From Anaeramoeba flamelloides (lineage: Eukaryota > Metamonada > Anaeramoebidae): DNA of 64,000 nucleotides. The stretch is from the NCBI GenBank assembly GCA_027625915.1, contig JANTQA010000008.1:13021001-13085000 (forward strand), written 5' to 3'. The position numbers were made by a program, and so were the translations under genes. Under the pieces are notes generated by a model that saw only the letters and a list, made by a program, of their open reading frames with translations, ran no database searches and was not told where the DNA came from. Positions 1-11,692 of the stretch are shown piece by piece. How positions within the stretch are numbered: position 1 is the stretch's first letter; the number at the start of each line of letters is the position of its first letter.

Positions 1-3000
1 TCACAATTGAGACGGATTGTGAAGATTCCACAAGCCCCTCAACTTCTGGGCTCATTCTCATAACGCCATGTGGGATGGCATGTATGAAATCTAGCATTTG
101 GACTGTGGATTCTAAGGAAAGTGCACCTTCAGCTGTGGGCTTGGCTGCTTCGATTTCAAGAACGACGCCCTTTGTTTCGATGACGAAAAATTCTTCCATT
201 AATTTACGGTGCATTTCTTGGATAAGATCCATGAACTTGTCAGCTTTCTCTTCTTCAACAAGTACCGAGACCTTACATGAGGATGGGATGGCGTTTTTGG
301 CATGTCCCCCGGTATAGGAGCTGATCAAGAATTCTGTTGAGGTTGCTGCTAAGAGCATTCTGATCATCCATTTGTTGGCGTTTGCTCGGTTTTCATGGAT
401 TTGCACACCAGTATGGCCTCCTAATAATTCATGGAGATACAAGTTAACTTGGGTGTATCCTTCTGATACCTTTTCAATTTGTTCAAGTGGCAATTTAAAG
501 ACTCTTTCAAATCCTCCTGCAGAGCCAAAGCAAATGGCGGCGTCTTCTTCAGAATCAACATTGATCATAAATTTGGATTTAATAAAATCTTCTGTTTCAA
601 CCTTAAATGCTCCTTCCTTTTGATTTGTTTTAATTTGGTTTTGTTTTTATTGATTAACAAATTGGAAATAATAAATTAATTTAATAATTAGAAAAAGTTA
701 GTATTAGAAATGAACTTAGTTTTATGTTTTTTCTTTTTTGTATTTTTATTAAAATTATTTGGAAAAAACTGCTTTTTATACAGATATTTTAAATAAGTAA
801 GTACTCAAAGTTTAAAAAAAGTGTTACCAAATTGTTTGGTTCACAATTTTAAGGGTGTTAAATAACATTTTTCACACTTTTAAGTTGTTTGGGTTACACT
901 TTTTATAATTTTTATTATTAACTTGTTTAAATCTTTTTGTATTCACTTTTTTAAAAATTCCAGTCCTTGCTTTTTTAAAACAGCTGTAAATTTTATGAAA
1001 TGAATTATTCGTTATCATGATAAATTAATTTCACTTTCGTAACTTGTTTCCTTTTCTTCCACAATCTAGGTGTTTTTAGTTTTAGTTTAAGAACCTTTGT
1101 TTTCATTTTTTTTTTGAAAAAAGTTTAATTAGGTATTTTTTTTTTTTTTTGGTATTACTTTGATTATTGAATATTTTGTTGAAGCATTTCAACAAGTTTT
1201 ATATAAATTGAAACGTAAAAACGAAAATTTTGGAAATTTTAAAAAAAATAACTTTGATTAAACATTTTTTTTTTGAATAAAATATTGTTCCTATCAAATT
1301 TGGTAAAATAGTAATAAAATTTTATTTAATTTGAAAATTATTTTTGTTTGTTCGAGAATTGAAAGAAAATTGTTTTTGTTGTAATGTTAATTGCAAAATA
1401 AATAGATCAAAATTTTCATTCAGCTTACCAAAAAAATCACACCAAAGAATTAAAATAAATAATCAAAACCCAAATTCTCAAAAAGACGGAAATTAATAAT
1501 TTAAGTTTCTTTTGGGAATTAAAATTTTGAAATGTTATCTGGTTTTAAAAATCTTTTTTTGGAAAGCTGAATGAAAATTTTGTTCAATTTATTTTTCAAC
1601 AAATAATATTTTTTTTTCAATAAACATTATAAAATAATAATTTTGAAAATAAATTTGTTACATTAATTTTAAATAAAAAAGAAATTAATAAAAATAGGAT
1701 CTCTAATTAGGTGTAAAAAAAAATGAAAAAAAAAAAAAAATCATCAAATTGAATTATTTCTAAACAGTGTTTTTAAATTACCATTGGGAAAAAAAATATT
1801 AAAATGATTTTTAATTGGGTACATTAATAGAACCTGAAAATGATAAATAAGATCAATTGATAAAAGAAAAAATAAATAAATAAAGACAAAATGAATTATT
1901 CAGCACAATAAAAGTTTCTGTAATACTATCTTTTATAGTATGATTTTTTCGTTGATTGATCTCTTATTAATGATCTATTATTAAAAATTTTCTATATTTA
2001 AGGATTTCCAAAACCAAATCATCTGGTTTCTCAATATGAAAAGAAGATCTAAATTGTTTTTGTTGATTCAGTTAATAATAATATAATGGATTATTCTTTG
2101 AAGTTAATTTGTTTCTTCTTTTAATTGATCGTACTTTTTATTTTGAGTAAATTTTCTGTGGTTCTAGTAAGGTTTTCAATTAAAAATTATGTAGATATTT
2201 TTTTTCCTGTTTTTACTTTTTTTCCAAATTGCTAATATTTTTTCTTTTAAATAAAAAAAATAATATTGTGACATCGTCTAACTGATATAATTGTTAGACT
2301 TTTAAACTCTGAATAGTGATGATTAAAAAAAAAAATCTTTCACTATTTATTCTTGCTTTGGCTAGGATATTTGAGATAATGTTAGCCCTCACCCAATTCG
2401 ACAATATATCTAATTATTAGTTAAGTGATTCATATACACAGTACTAATATAATATTGAACTCTTTAATGGATTAGAAAAATAAATAAAAAAAATACTCTT
2501 TAATTTTATTTCAAGCTCCAAAAATGAAGAGATATTACTTTTGGAAAAATAACTGTTTCAAATGAATTTATTTTTTCTTCAAGATTTTTTTCAAATTGTT
2601 CTCAAAGGAAGCCTGGGAAAATTGAAATAAAATTTGTTAATATTTTGATAGGAAGAAAATGGTAATAATAATAAAGTTTATATTAGTTTTAAAAACTGAG
2701 ATTTTATTAAAATATCTTTTAAATGAGAATTCGAATTTTCTAAAAAGGTTAATTTTAATGTCTTTAGAAATTATTATGATCTTGTCAAAATTTTCAATGT
2801 ATCCTATACATCTATTCAAAATGAATTAGAAGCACGGGTATTGTTAAAAAGAAATGGACTTTGTGAAATTGGTTTGTTTTTTTTTTTTATTTTTTTATAA
2901 GGAAGTGTACAAACTTTTTTATTTCTTTTGTGAGAAAATATTGTTTAATATTTGTTTCTTGGAATAGTTTTTAAAATATTTAGGTTACTTTTTTCAACTT

Positions 3001-4222
3001 TATTAAGTCTAATTCAAAAAAAAAACTAACCTGGAATTTAGTTATTTGTTTGATTTGTTCATTAATTTTTTAGTTTTCAAATTTTTAAATTCAAATTTAT
3101 AACTTACAAATAATGGATAAATTTGTATCAAAAATAGGAAAAAAAAAAAAAAAATAAATTAGTTGTAGGGTATTCACAAAATTGGAAAAAAAATAAACAA
3201 TATTTTTTGATTATACTAATTCCACTTATAAATTATTTTCTAATTATCATTTTAAGGATTAATTTGAATGTTGATCATTGTGGGTATTATTTTGATGAAT
3301 GACTTTAGAATATGTTACCTTTCTTTAAAATCTTGTGAAAAAATAAAATGTAACAGAAATATTTTGAAAATCTACTTTAATATACCCAAAATTTCGTTTC
3401 AGAATTTAAGGAAACAAAAGATCAATCAACGTGAGTGAAGAAAAATAAACAGTTAATGTAAAAAAAAAAAAATTAATATTACCATTGTAGTTTCTTCGTC
3501 AACAGTACAAAGAAGTTCAATTGGACCATGTTCAAATTCTTCAGTTAAAACTGCAAGTCCAAATGCAATTCCAATTCCATTATCTGCACCAAGTGTTGTT
3601 CCTTCCGCAGTTAACCATCCATTTTCAATTTTGGTTTGAATTGGATCAGTTTCAAAGTTAAATTTAAGTCCTTCGTCTTTTGTCCCAACCCTATTATTTT
3701 GAAAAAATTTTGAGAAAAAAAAAAAAAAACACAATTCCGCAAAAAGATTATATTTGGAGAAAATTAAGTTTTGGAACGAACCGTTGGTTTAATTTTTAGA
3801 TTCACAATCAAAAAAAAAAAATTCAAAATCAAAAAAAAAGTTAAAAAGTGAAAAAAAAAAGAGTCGGCAAATCGATTTTAAAAAAATAGTAAGAAAAAAG
3901 CCAACACAATTGAAAATTAAAAAAATTTGGAAAAGAAGAAAAAAAAAAAAAAAATTTACATATCCATATGAACCTGAAGACAAACTGAAGGTTTGTCTTC
4001 CAAGCCTTTTGTACCTGGTTTTCTAAAAAGAACATTTCCAATTTCATCAACTTTGGTTTCGATTTCTTTTTCTTCTCCAAATTTAACTAAAGCATCACGA
4101 ATGCCTTTCATATTTCCAGAGCAACGTGGAATTTCACACAAGGCAAGAAAGTATTCAAAAACGTTCTTTGGTGAGGGTAATTCTTTTAAAACTTTTTTGT
4201 TGTTTTCGTTTGTTACTTGCAT
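1..4222 (-). CDS. pepD: PepD-type M20 cytosolic dipeptidase, 3' end cut by window edge
   Basis: Zinc peptidase that cleaves small peptides in the cytosol (aminoacyl-histidine/nonspecific dipeptidase family). Three exons read on the minus strand: 4222-3960, 3690-3483 and 616-1, joined by GT-AG introns (269 bp and 2866 bp) with phases that fit. The 362 residues present follow the bacterial PepD order closely. Visible metal and catalytic residues are H85 and D87 in VHMD, D124 in GADNG, E153-E154 in VDEE and D178 in NVDSEED. The IPHGVMRMS motif lies near the left edge. The family is usually about 485 residues, so the C-terminal quarter, with the last zinc histidine, lies outside. The start is the ATG just before the conserved peptidase N-terminus; a T-rich spacer precedes it. 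Seen: exons and motifs. Known: M20 family chemistry. The large second intron is unusual and carries three repeat copies (G, A and H). Confidence 0.9.
811..908. repeat. Repeat family G copy 1 (imperfect inverted repeat)
   Basis: The block starts with AAAGTGTTACCAAATTGTTT and ends with the reverse-complement-like GGGTTACACTTTTTATAA, so it folds on itself. A related block lies at 26298-26386. This copy sits in PepD intron 2; the other sits in CCT5 intron 2. Confidence 0.5.
1387..1600. repeat. MITE-like family A, copy 1
   Basis: Two arms of about 50 bp in inverted orientation flank a core of roughly 110 bp. Both arms carry AAAATTTTCATTCAGCTT, preceded by AAAATAAAT or its close variant. The same arms flank elements at 15216-15431 and 42024-42232. 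No coding potential is visible, so this fits a non-autonomous DNA transposon. It lies in the long PepD intron. Confidence 0.65.
1850..2150. repeat. Repeat family H, copy 1
   Basis: This block matches 28940-29215 in the same orientation over roughly 290 bp. Shared landmarks in order are AATAAAGACAAAA, AAATTTTCTAT, GATCTAAATTG, TAATGNATTATT and TTAATTGAT. I estimate about 70% identity by eye. No terminal repeats or open frame were found. It lies in the long PepD intron. Confidence 0.45.
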
Positions 4223-6006
4223 AATAAAAAGAAAAAATGAAAAAAAATGATAAAGTGACAGTTTTTTTTTGTTTCAACAGTTGAGTATGACATTTCTATT
4301 TTTGAACTAGAAAAGCCCTATCTCATTTTTCTTCTTATTTATTTACTCATAAATAAAATATTTTTCCTAAAAGCTCACAAAATAATGGTGAAATTTCTTT
4401 TTAATTTCAAATTGATCTTTCAAACAGCAAAATTTCAATTTAAGGAAATCTGTTTCAAATTGTTCACGCAAATTTCTTCTTTCGAAAGAAAAAATAGGAA
4501 TTAATTTTCACTTTTTTTCCCTTATTTTACTTTTAGACAACGAGAGCTTTTAAATGAATGGGTTGTAATTTGTAAACTCTAATTGAATAATGAAAATTTA
4601 AGTGATTATTTTTTTACTTTTCTGATTGAAAAGTAAATTAATCATTAGGTACTTGGAAATTATTGACTGTAATTTAAATTAGAAAATACTTTGGAAGAAT
4701 ACAAATATTATTAGTATTTTTTTTGTTTTTCTTAGGTTATTTTGTTTTTTATTCATCTGTTTTGGATCAATTAATTTTCAAAAAAAACCAACCTTTAACT
4801 CGAAATTTAAGGAATAAATTTTTTGGTGAAAATGATGAAATAAAGTATAAAATCACTCTTGAAAGAGTTATGCAATTGAAGTAATATTTGTCCAAGTAGA
4901 ATTTCTTGTCGAAAAAAATGTGAAATTTTCACAAATAAAACAATTGTCAATTTTTACTCAACTGATCATGCAAATTGTGATTTTAATATTTTAGAATTTC
5001 CAATTCAACTTTCCCAACTCACACTATTTTCTTGTACAAGCTACATATTTTTTACATTTGCTTGTACAAATCTGAAATGTTCTCAAATTTGAAATGCTCT
5101 TGAAAATCCCTAAAAAGCCATTTTTTGTTCTTTTTTATTTTATATTTGTTTTTTTTTTTTTTTTTTTTGTTATAAATACTTGATTATTAGTTAAATATTT
5201 ATGAATTTGAAATATATTTTTTTTTTATATTATAGATTGCATAATCTGTCATGGTATCAAAGATTTGAAAATAAATAAAAAACTCACAAATTGTTTGAAT
5301 TATTTAAGAATTTGAGGAAAATGGATTATGGAAAAATTTTTCTCAGAAAAAACATTCTTGATTTATTTTATTTTATTATTCTTAAAGAAAGACGATATCA
5401 CAAAACTCCACCCTTTTTACTGTTAAGTTTTTTTTATTTTATATTTTGATTAGAAAATCAATATATTTTTGATAACAAAAACAAAATACAAAAAAAACCG
5501 TTGTTCGCTTTTCTTGAGTTTTCTGTTTAGTTGTAAAGTGTTCAAATTTTTTTTAAGGTTTTCGATTTTATTTGGAAAGTGTTCTAGGTTTTTTTGAATT
5601 TTTGAAATAAACAGAAAATTTTAATAAATTTTCGGATTATTTCAAAAAGTAAAAAAAATCCTAACGAAAATCTATTTATTTTCTAAGTAAATAGAAAACT
5701 CAAAAACCTAACAAAAATCTATTGATTTTCCAATAACATAGAAAACCTCAAAAAAACCTAGAAAAATTCACAAATAAATAGAAAACTCAAAAAAAAAACC
5801 TAGAACACTTAACATATAAAACAGAAAACATCAAGAAAACCTAGGCACTTGACGGCACTCTACAGCACTCTACGACACTTCACCAAATTCCTAAATTTTT
5901 TTTTAGGAATTTTATTAAAGACTCAAAAATAAGTTTATGATATACTAAGGCTAATAAGCAAGTTAAATCTTGTTTTATATTATAATTTTCGAAATATTAT
6001 TATAAT
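4223..6006. other. Intergenic spacer
   Basis: AT-rich spacer upstream of PepD. Apart from repeat family E (5515-5885) I see only homopolymer runs. No gene or RNA is recognisable. Confidence 0.5.
5515..5885. repeat. Hairpin repeat family E, copy 1
   Basis: The first half (GTTCTAGGTTTTTTTGA then AAATAAACAGAAAA) is complementary to the second half (ATAGAAAACTC then AAACCTAGAACACTT), so the element folds back. It ends in a more GC-rich tail, CTTGACGGCACTCTACAG, with internal GCACTCTAC repeats. Relatives lie at 37925-38165 and 54945-55140. Confidence 0.55.
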
Positions 6007-6230
6007 TTAATATATTCGTTCTTTTAATTGTTTTTCTAATTCAGATATCAAGGCTTTGCGATTATTTTCATAAGCTGAGTAGTTCCATCGAAAATGAAAA
6101 GTTGATTGCTCTTTAAAATTAATACTCATAAAAACAATTGTTTTGGATTTTGAATTTGAACTCAAATTTGTTCCAAATGATACAAAAAATGGATGCAAAA
6201 AATCAACTGAATGAATTTTTAAAAAAGAGG
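6007..6230 (-). pseudogene. Short coding remnant, unknown family
   Basis: A frame of about 75 codons stays open up to a stop at 6007 and has mixed, protein-like composition, for example RWNYSAYENN and ELEKQLKERIY near its end. It has no good start codon and no recognisable relative. It may be the last exon of a small gene, or a gene relic left in the spacer. I cannot assign a function. Confidence 0.3.
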
Positions 6231-6600
6231 CAACATATCAAATCAAATTAAACTTGACAAACAATGATCAAATTTTCGTAAATATCAATAAATTGTTAAA
6301 AGGAAAATCTTATAAAGTTGACGAATCGCAGAATTTTAAGAATTATTGAAAATTTAAATGAAAAAAATTTTAATAATCTTTAAAAATATTTATTTATATA
6401 CTATAAATTTCTTTTTGGTTATTTTGGTATATAATAAAAAATTAAAAAGTTTTGGAGCTTATTTTTAGAATTTATAATTATCATTTTGTATGATAGAATG
6501 AAGAAATAAGAAATGATCAAAGATAGAAAAACCAAATACCATTTATAATTAGAAAAAAAAGCAATAAAATAAAATAAAAAAAACAAAAAAGAATGGTTGT

Positions 6601-9600
6601 TTATTTTTTTGGCCTACCTCTTGGGAGAGCATGCCCTTCCTCCATTTTATGCTTTCGAAGTTGCCATGATGAAGTAAATTGCAGACCACACATTTGTCCA
6701 GTTTTTTTATTTGTAATGTATTTACAAATAAATTTTGTAGAAGATTTATTTATGATCTTACTTTGTTTTTTTTGAGTATTCTTTTTTTGTTTTTGGGTCT
6801 TCTTTTTTAAGTTATTGATACCACGCTTGGCGAAATCGTTGTTGATATTATTATTACTATTACTGCGCGTGGTATTATTAAAATCGGTATTGCTATTATT
6901 TAAAGGCGTGATCGAAAAAGAAGAGAAGGAATTGGAAGATATGATATTATTTGGATTTGGAAGATTTTTTGAAATCTTTTGATGGAAAAGGTTATAATGA
7001 TGAATACTTTCCTTTTTGGAAGTAAAAACCCAATTACATGTTTTTTCTTTACACTTTAACCATTTACTTTTCGAAGGTAAATATTGGTAAGAATTTTTTA
7101 TATCTTCAGAAATCTCATTTTTTTCAATTCTTCCTAATAATTCTTCAAAGGAACTAAAATATAACGGACTGTTGTTCGATGGCAATGGCTGGAAAATTTG
7201 TTTATTCAGTAAAGAACAAAAATTGTTAAAATCAAAATTTGAATTTACATTTGATTTTTTGCCAACGTCTACACAATGTTTGCATTTAGGATCTTTGCAT
7301 CGATCAAATGTGATCATATATGGCGTTTTAGCACAATGCTTTAAAAGAAATTTAATTTCTTCTTTAATTTTGCTTAGTTTAGGATCATTTACAATTTGTA
7401 ATTTTTTTGATAGTATAAATTTGATAATTACATTATAATCATTATATTTACCAATATGTTCTTCTCGGCCCTGGCCACCAATTGTTTCATTTACATCTTC
7501 ATTTTCCTTTTCCTTTTCCTTTCCTTTCCCCGTTCCACCACCCCTTCCCGTTTCCGTTTCGAGCATTATTTCCATTTCCTTATCTATCCCAAATGAAAAA
7601 TCATTATTTAAAATATTGCTTTTCTTTAAATTATTGAAATTATCAAAAAAATATTCAAGAGAAAAATTATTAAAATTAGTTTTGATAATATTCCTATTCA
7701 AAATACCCTTAAAATCTTGAATAATGAACTCCTTAAAATTTTTATTATCATCAACATTTTCTTCATTTAATTTCGAAAATGCATTTTTTCTTTTTTTATT
7801 TTTATCCCTTTTTTTCTTTTGCTTATTGTTATTTAAAAGTGTTGATTTTTTCGTAAAAAATTTTTCTATTTGTAAAAAGAAATTAGAAATTGAAGTTGAA
7901 TTCGTTTGACCTGGAGCAAAGGTCACGATATTAAAAATTTGAAACCCAATATCTCTCCAAAGCCTCCCAAAATATATAAAGGATATTAATGACATGGGAT
8001 CAATTTCAATATCACCCACTGGACAAACAACGGTAACGAATGGTTTTATTGCTTTTTTTGTTTTGAAAATTTGGTATAAATTATTGATATGATCTTGTAT
8101 ATTTAAAATTTTTTTATTGTTGAAAATTAATTTAATTTTTCCTTTTTTTGGAATAAATGAATCAGGATTATTAATATGTAAATTTTGTGAATTAATTAAT
8201 AATTGCGTTAATGTTGATAATGATGATGTATTCGAAATGGAATAATCGGAAATTGGGTTATTATTATTATTATTACTATTATTAGTATGAGTATTAGTAT
8301 TAGTATTGGATTTGGAATTAGAATTGGAGACAAAGGAGGAAGAGGATGGTTTTTTTAAGGAATATTTCAAATAACCAGCCAAATAAATATTTTTTTTTGA
8401 ATAAGCAAATTCGTTTTTATTAAATATATTGATCAAATTATAATAATCTTTAATAATTAATTGCTTAGTGTATTGCAAAGTTTTATTAAAGATACCAATT
8501 TCATAAATTGAACAGAACTGAGGATATAGTTTTGAAATTTCAGTCAAATATTTTATTCGTGTAAATGTCCAAAATCTATCAATATTTCCAAATTGATATA
8601 ACTTTTTTCCTAATTTTTTCTTTTTTTTTAAATATCTAATTTCGTTCTTTTGATTATAATTATCATTGTTCTCATTTATATTATCATTCTTACCATTTAA
8701 CAGTTGTGTATTTTCTTTTTTCGGATTTAAAAAATCCAATATTTTTTTATTTTGTTCATCATCATTATCATCATCATCATCATTATTATCATTATCATCA
8801 TCATAATTATTATTATTATCATCATTATCATCATAGTCCTCCTTACTTTCATCATTATTATCCTTTTCGTCACCTTCTTCACCAATGCCACCAGTATTCT
8901 TTTTTATAGACGATGAGTCTAAATTTAAAATTGTTCTAATATTTTTTTCAACTGTTTGTATTGATTTATTCTTGATTCTTTTGATAAACCCCTTTATTAA
9001 TGATGATGCGGAATCCCAATTCTTTAATCTTTGTATTTTTAAATTCTTCAAGTATTTGGATTCTGATTCAATTAAATTATGATCCATTCGAAGAGTATTT
9101 CTAATATCACCAAATCTATTTTCAATTGTTATATTTAACTTTTTCTTTTTCTTGTTTTTCAAATCGGGCTTGACAAAAAGTTTTATAATAGGATCCGAGA
9201 GGATAGTTTCAAATTCATTTAAATTTAAAACATCTTCAAGGAAAACTAAACTCGGAAACAAATTTGGTAGATCTAAACTGTCCAACCGGAAAAATACACC
9301 AATTCCAGATTTCCTATAAAGGATCAAAGGTAGGAGTTTTAGTAACTGGATTTCTATTTGGCAATGAAAGTCATTTATATTTTTCAAACGGTCGCTATAG
9401 CCTTCATAATTATTTTTACGCATCGTATCTACAGTAATTTGAAGAACCTGGTTGGAATGGATCATTTTACGTGTTTCAAGATAATACATAATCCTTTGGA
9501 GTGCCTGCCAATTGATCGGCAAGTTGACTCCAGAGTTGATTAACGAGATTACTTTTGATTGTGATTCATCCCAAACGCAATCCGTTAAGCAGATCGCTGT

Positions 9601-10278
9601 GTCTTTTAACCGATCACTTTCAATTGAAACACTATGATCACTCTTGTTAAGATTAGTGCTACCACTACTATTAAGGCGATCGCCCTGAAAGCCGAGTGTT
9701 TCTTGCTTTGTAAATTTCATTTCTTGAATTCGGTTGTGTTTATTGAATGTTTGTTCTTGTTGCTGGTTTTGTTTTTTTCTTTTTAAGATGGGGTTAATTT
9801 TCATTTGTTGGTTGCAATCCAGAAAAGATCTTTTTCTTTGAGAACATTGGAATTTTTCAAACAGGAGATTGAGTTTCCTGAAAATGAGAAAGATTTGATT
9901 TTTCTTATCAGATGGTTTGGTTTTTTTTGTTATTTTTTCTTTTTCTTTTTTTATTTTTTTATTATTTTTTGCTTCATTAACCCAATTTATTAAAGTATTA
10001 TTCATGTCTTGAATGAGCTTTTCTATTTTGTTTGAAAGAAGCAAAAGTTGTTCTTCGTCATTGACTTGAATAGTTGAAAGAGAATTCCTATAGTTTTCGA
10101 GTTGAAGTAGGATTTCTTCTAAGGATTGTAAAACTGTTTTGTTATTTGTAACGTTTCTTGGTAAGATCGTATGTGAAGTTAATGTTTTTAAATAGGTTTT
10201 ACTTAATTGGTATATCGAAGAGCTGAGATTTTTTTGGGTCTGCGAAGTCAAAAACGAGTTAGAAATTATGTTATGCAT
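6601..10278 (-). CDS. Large zinc-finger protein with C-terminal AT-hook-like tail
   Basis: A single intronless frame of 1225 residues ending in TAA. Visible parts in order: a charged N-terminal region; a non-repetitive block at about residues 230-460 of unknown fold; Asp/Asn-rich low complexity at about 480-520; an Asn/Ser/Thr tract near 670-700; a second structured block at about 745-810 starting VTVVCPVGDIEIDP; a Cys/His cluster CKDPKCKHC near 1045; a C2H2-type finger KCKEKTCNW...HHYNLFH near 1090; and a final finger-like CGLQF...LRKH...GH followed by RGRPKK, an AT-hook core. The fingers and tail suggest DNA binding in the nucleus (inference). I do not recognise the two structured blocks; a transcription regulator or a domesticated transposase are both possible. 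The ATG at 10278 is the first in frame. Confidence 0.75.
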   Translation of the reverse strand: MHNIISNSFLTSQTQKNLSSSIYQLSKTYLKTLTSHTILPRNVTNNKTVLQSLEEILLQLENYRNSLSTIQVNDEEQLLLLSNKIEKLIQDMNNTLINWVNEAKNNKKIKKEKEKITKKTKPSDKKNQIFLIFRKLNLLFEKFQCSQRKRSFLDCNQQMKINPILKRKKQNQQQEQTFNKHNRIQEMKFTKQETLGFQGDRLNSSGSTNLNKSDHSVSIESDRLKDTAICLTDCVWDESQSKVISLINSGVNLPINWQALQRIMYYLETRKMIHSNQVLQITVDTMRKNNYEGYSDRLKNINDFHCQIEIQLLKLLPLILYRKSGIGVFFRLDSLDLPNLFPSLVFLEDVLNLNEFETILSDPIIKLFVKPDLKNKKKKKLNITIENRFGDIRNTLRMDHNLIESESKYLKNLKIQRLKNWDSASSLIKGFIKRIKNKSIQTVEKNIRTILNLDSSSIKKNTGGIGEEGDEKDNNDESKEDYDDNDDNNNNYDDDNDNNDDDDDNDDEQNKKILDFLNPKKENTQLLNGKNDNINENNDNYNQKNEIRYLKKKKKLGKKLYQFGNIDRFWTFTRIKYLTEISKLYPQFCSIYEIGIFNKTLQYTKQLIIKDYYNLINIFNKNEFAYSKKNIYLAGYLKYSLKKPSSSSFVSNSNSKSNTNTNTHTNNSNNNNNNPISDYSISNTSSLSTLTQLLINSQNLHINNPDSFIPKKGKIKLIFNNKKILNIQDHINNLYQIFKTKKAIKPFVTVVCPVGDIEIDPMSLISFIYFGRLWRDIGFQIFNIVTFAPGQTNSTSISNFFLQIEKFFTKKSTLLNNNKQKKKRDKNKKRKNAFSKLNEENVDDNKNFKEFIIQDFKGILNRNIIKTNFNNFSLEYFFDNFNNLKKSNILNNDFSFGIDKEMEIMLETETGRGGGTGKGKEKEKENEDVNETIGGQGREEHIGKYNDYNVIIKFILSKKLQIVNDPKLSKIKEEIKFLLKHCAKTPYMITFDRCKDPKCKHCVDVGKKSNVNSNFDFNNFCSLLNKQIFQPLPSNNSPLYFSSFEELLGRIEKNEISEDIKNSYQYLPSKSKWLKCKEKTCNWVFTSKKESIHHYNLFHQKISKNLPNPNNIISSNSFSSFSITPLNNSNTDFNNTTRSNSNNNINNDFAKRGINNLKKKTQKQKKNTQKKQSKIINKSSTKFICKYITNKKTGQMCGLQFTSSWQLRKHKMEEGHALPRGRPKK

Positions 10279-10965
10279 TAATTTTTTTTAGTTTTAAAAA
10301 AAATGAATTGAACATTTTCATTGGATGTTGGTTTATATTATTTTCATATTGGAACAGTATTTGAAAACATAGAACAAAAGTGTATAATGTAAAAACAATC
10401 GGGTTTTTAGAGACACAATTATTATCTATTAAGGGACGAGTATATTAAATAAAATCTCCCAGTAAATTTAATAGCAAAATCAAACAAAATTTGCTGAATC
10501 TGGAAATTGAAAAATCCTGTACAAGTCTGATTATTAAAAGAACGAACTTACTTTTAATTCTATTTTCAGAAACGAATTCTTATTTTAGACAGTTTGATCC
10601 ATGTTTCTCATTTTTGAAAAGTTCAAAATTCAACATATTTCTGAATTATTCAAAAAAAATAAACAAAATTTCAGAATAAATCGCACATATTACATTTGAA
10701 TTTTGAATTGTATTTTTATTGTTTTGAAGTTTTTTCTATCACAACGAAATGTTTGCAAATAAATCATTTTTTCTCTTTTTTATTTTTTCCACAGTATTTT
10801 GTTAAAATGGAAAATGAAAATGAAAACTTTGGAAAGAATTAACTGATGAATTAATGAAAAAATTGGTTTCAAATATGAAAAATAGATTTGATTTAGTTAT
10901 CCAAATGGAAGGGGAATCGATAAATGGGTTTTATTAATTTTTTTTAAATTTCTATTTTTTATGTA

Positions 10966-10995
10966 ATGCTAATTTCAAAATAAATGGCAAAATTT
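10966..10995. repeat. Possible solo arm of family A
   Basis: GCTAATTTCAAAATAAATGG resembles the outer end of the family A arm, but no matching partner arm is seen nearby. It could be a decayed copy or chance in AT-rich DNA. Confidence 0.25.
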
Positions 10996-11692
10996 TTTAT
11001 AATTGTTTTTTTTTACTTTTTTTATTTTATTTTAAGAGGAAAAATAAAACTCTCTTGAGTATTGAACTGGATATTAAAAGAGAATTTTTTATATTATAAT
11101 AGATAAATTTAATTATTAAAAATGTTTTTCTTTAAAATTTGATTGTTAATGGGTTAATTAAATTGAAATAGAGTTTATATTTTCATTAAAAGAAGAAAGA
11201 AATATTATTTTCCAGAGGAATTGTACCGAAATACAATTTTTATAAAAAAAACATCAAGTTCTAAAATATCCCTGTATTAAAAATCTACTTAATGTTAAAA
11301 AAATTCAATAATTATTTTGAACTTGAAAAAAAAATCATTTTTTGATTCAAAGAACAGTTCAAATCAATTTTTTCTTTTTATTGAATAAAAAAAATCTGAG
11401 AAAAATAATCAAACAATCAAATTAAAAAATTTTCCCAGAAACATTTTTTAAAATTCAAGGAAAATTCAACTTATAATCGATATAAATGCCATTTAATTTA
11501 ATTCTTTTTATTCAATAATTAATAGCCCAATCTTAATTTTTTCAGTGAGTCATTAACAACACAAAGAATAAACTTCTCAATAGACTTTAAAATTATTTAT
11601 CAATTTTTCAATATTTTCAAACAAATTAAATTACTTCAAAATAATAATACTAATAATAAAAAAAAAAAAAAAAAAAAAGTAGGATATTTAGG

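Noticed and set aside
75-679. Plus-strand open frames at the left edge
   Set aside because: They are shadows of PepD exon 3, which reads well on the minus strand with conserved motifs.
8706-8909. Plus-strand His/Tyr-rich frame
   Set aside because: Antisense of the Asp/Asn tract of the zinc-finger protein.
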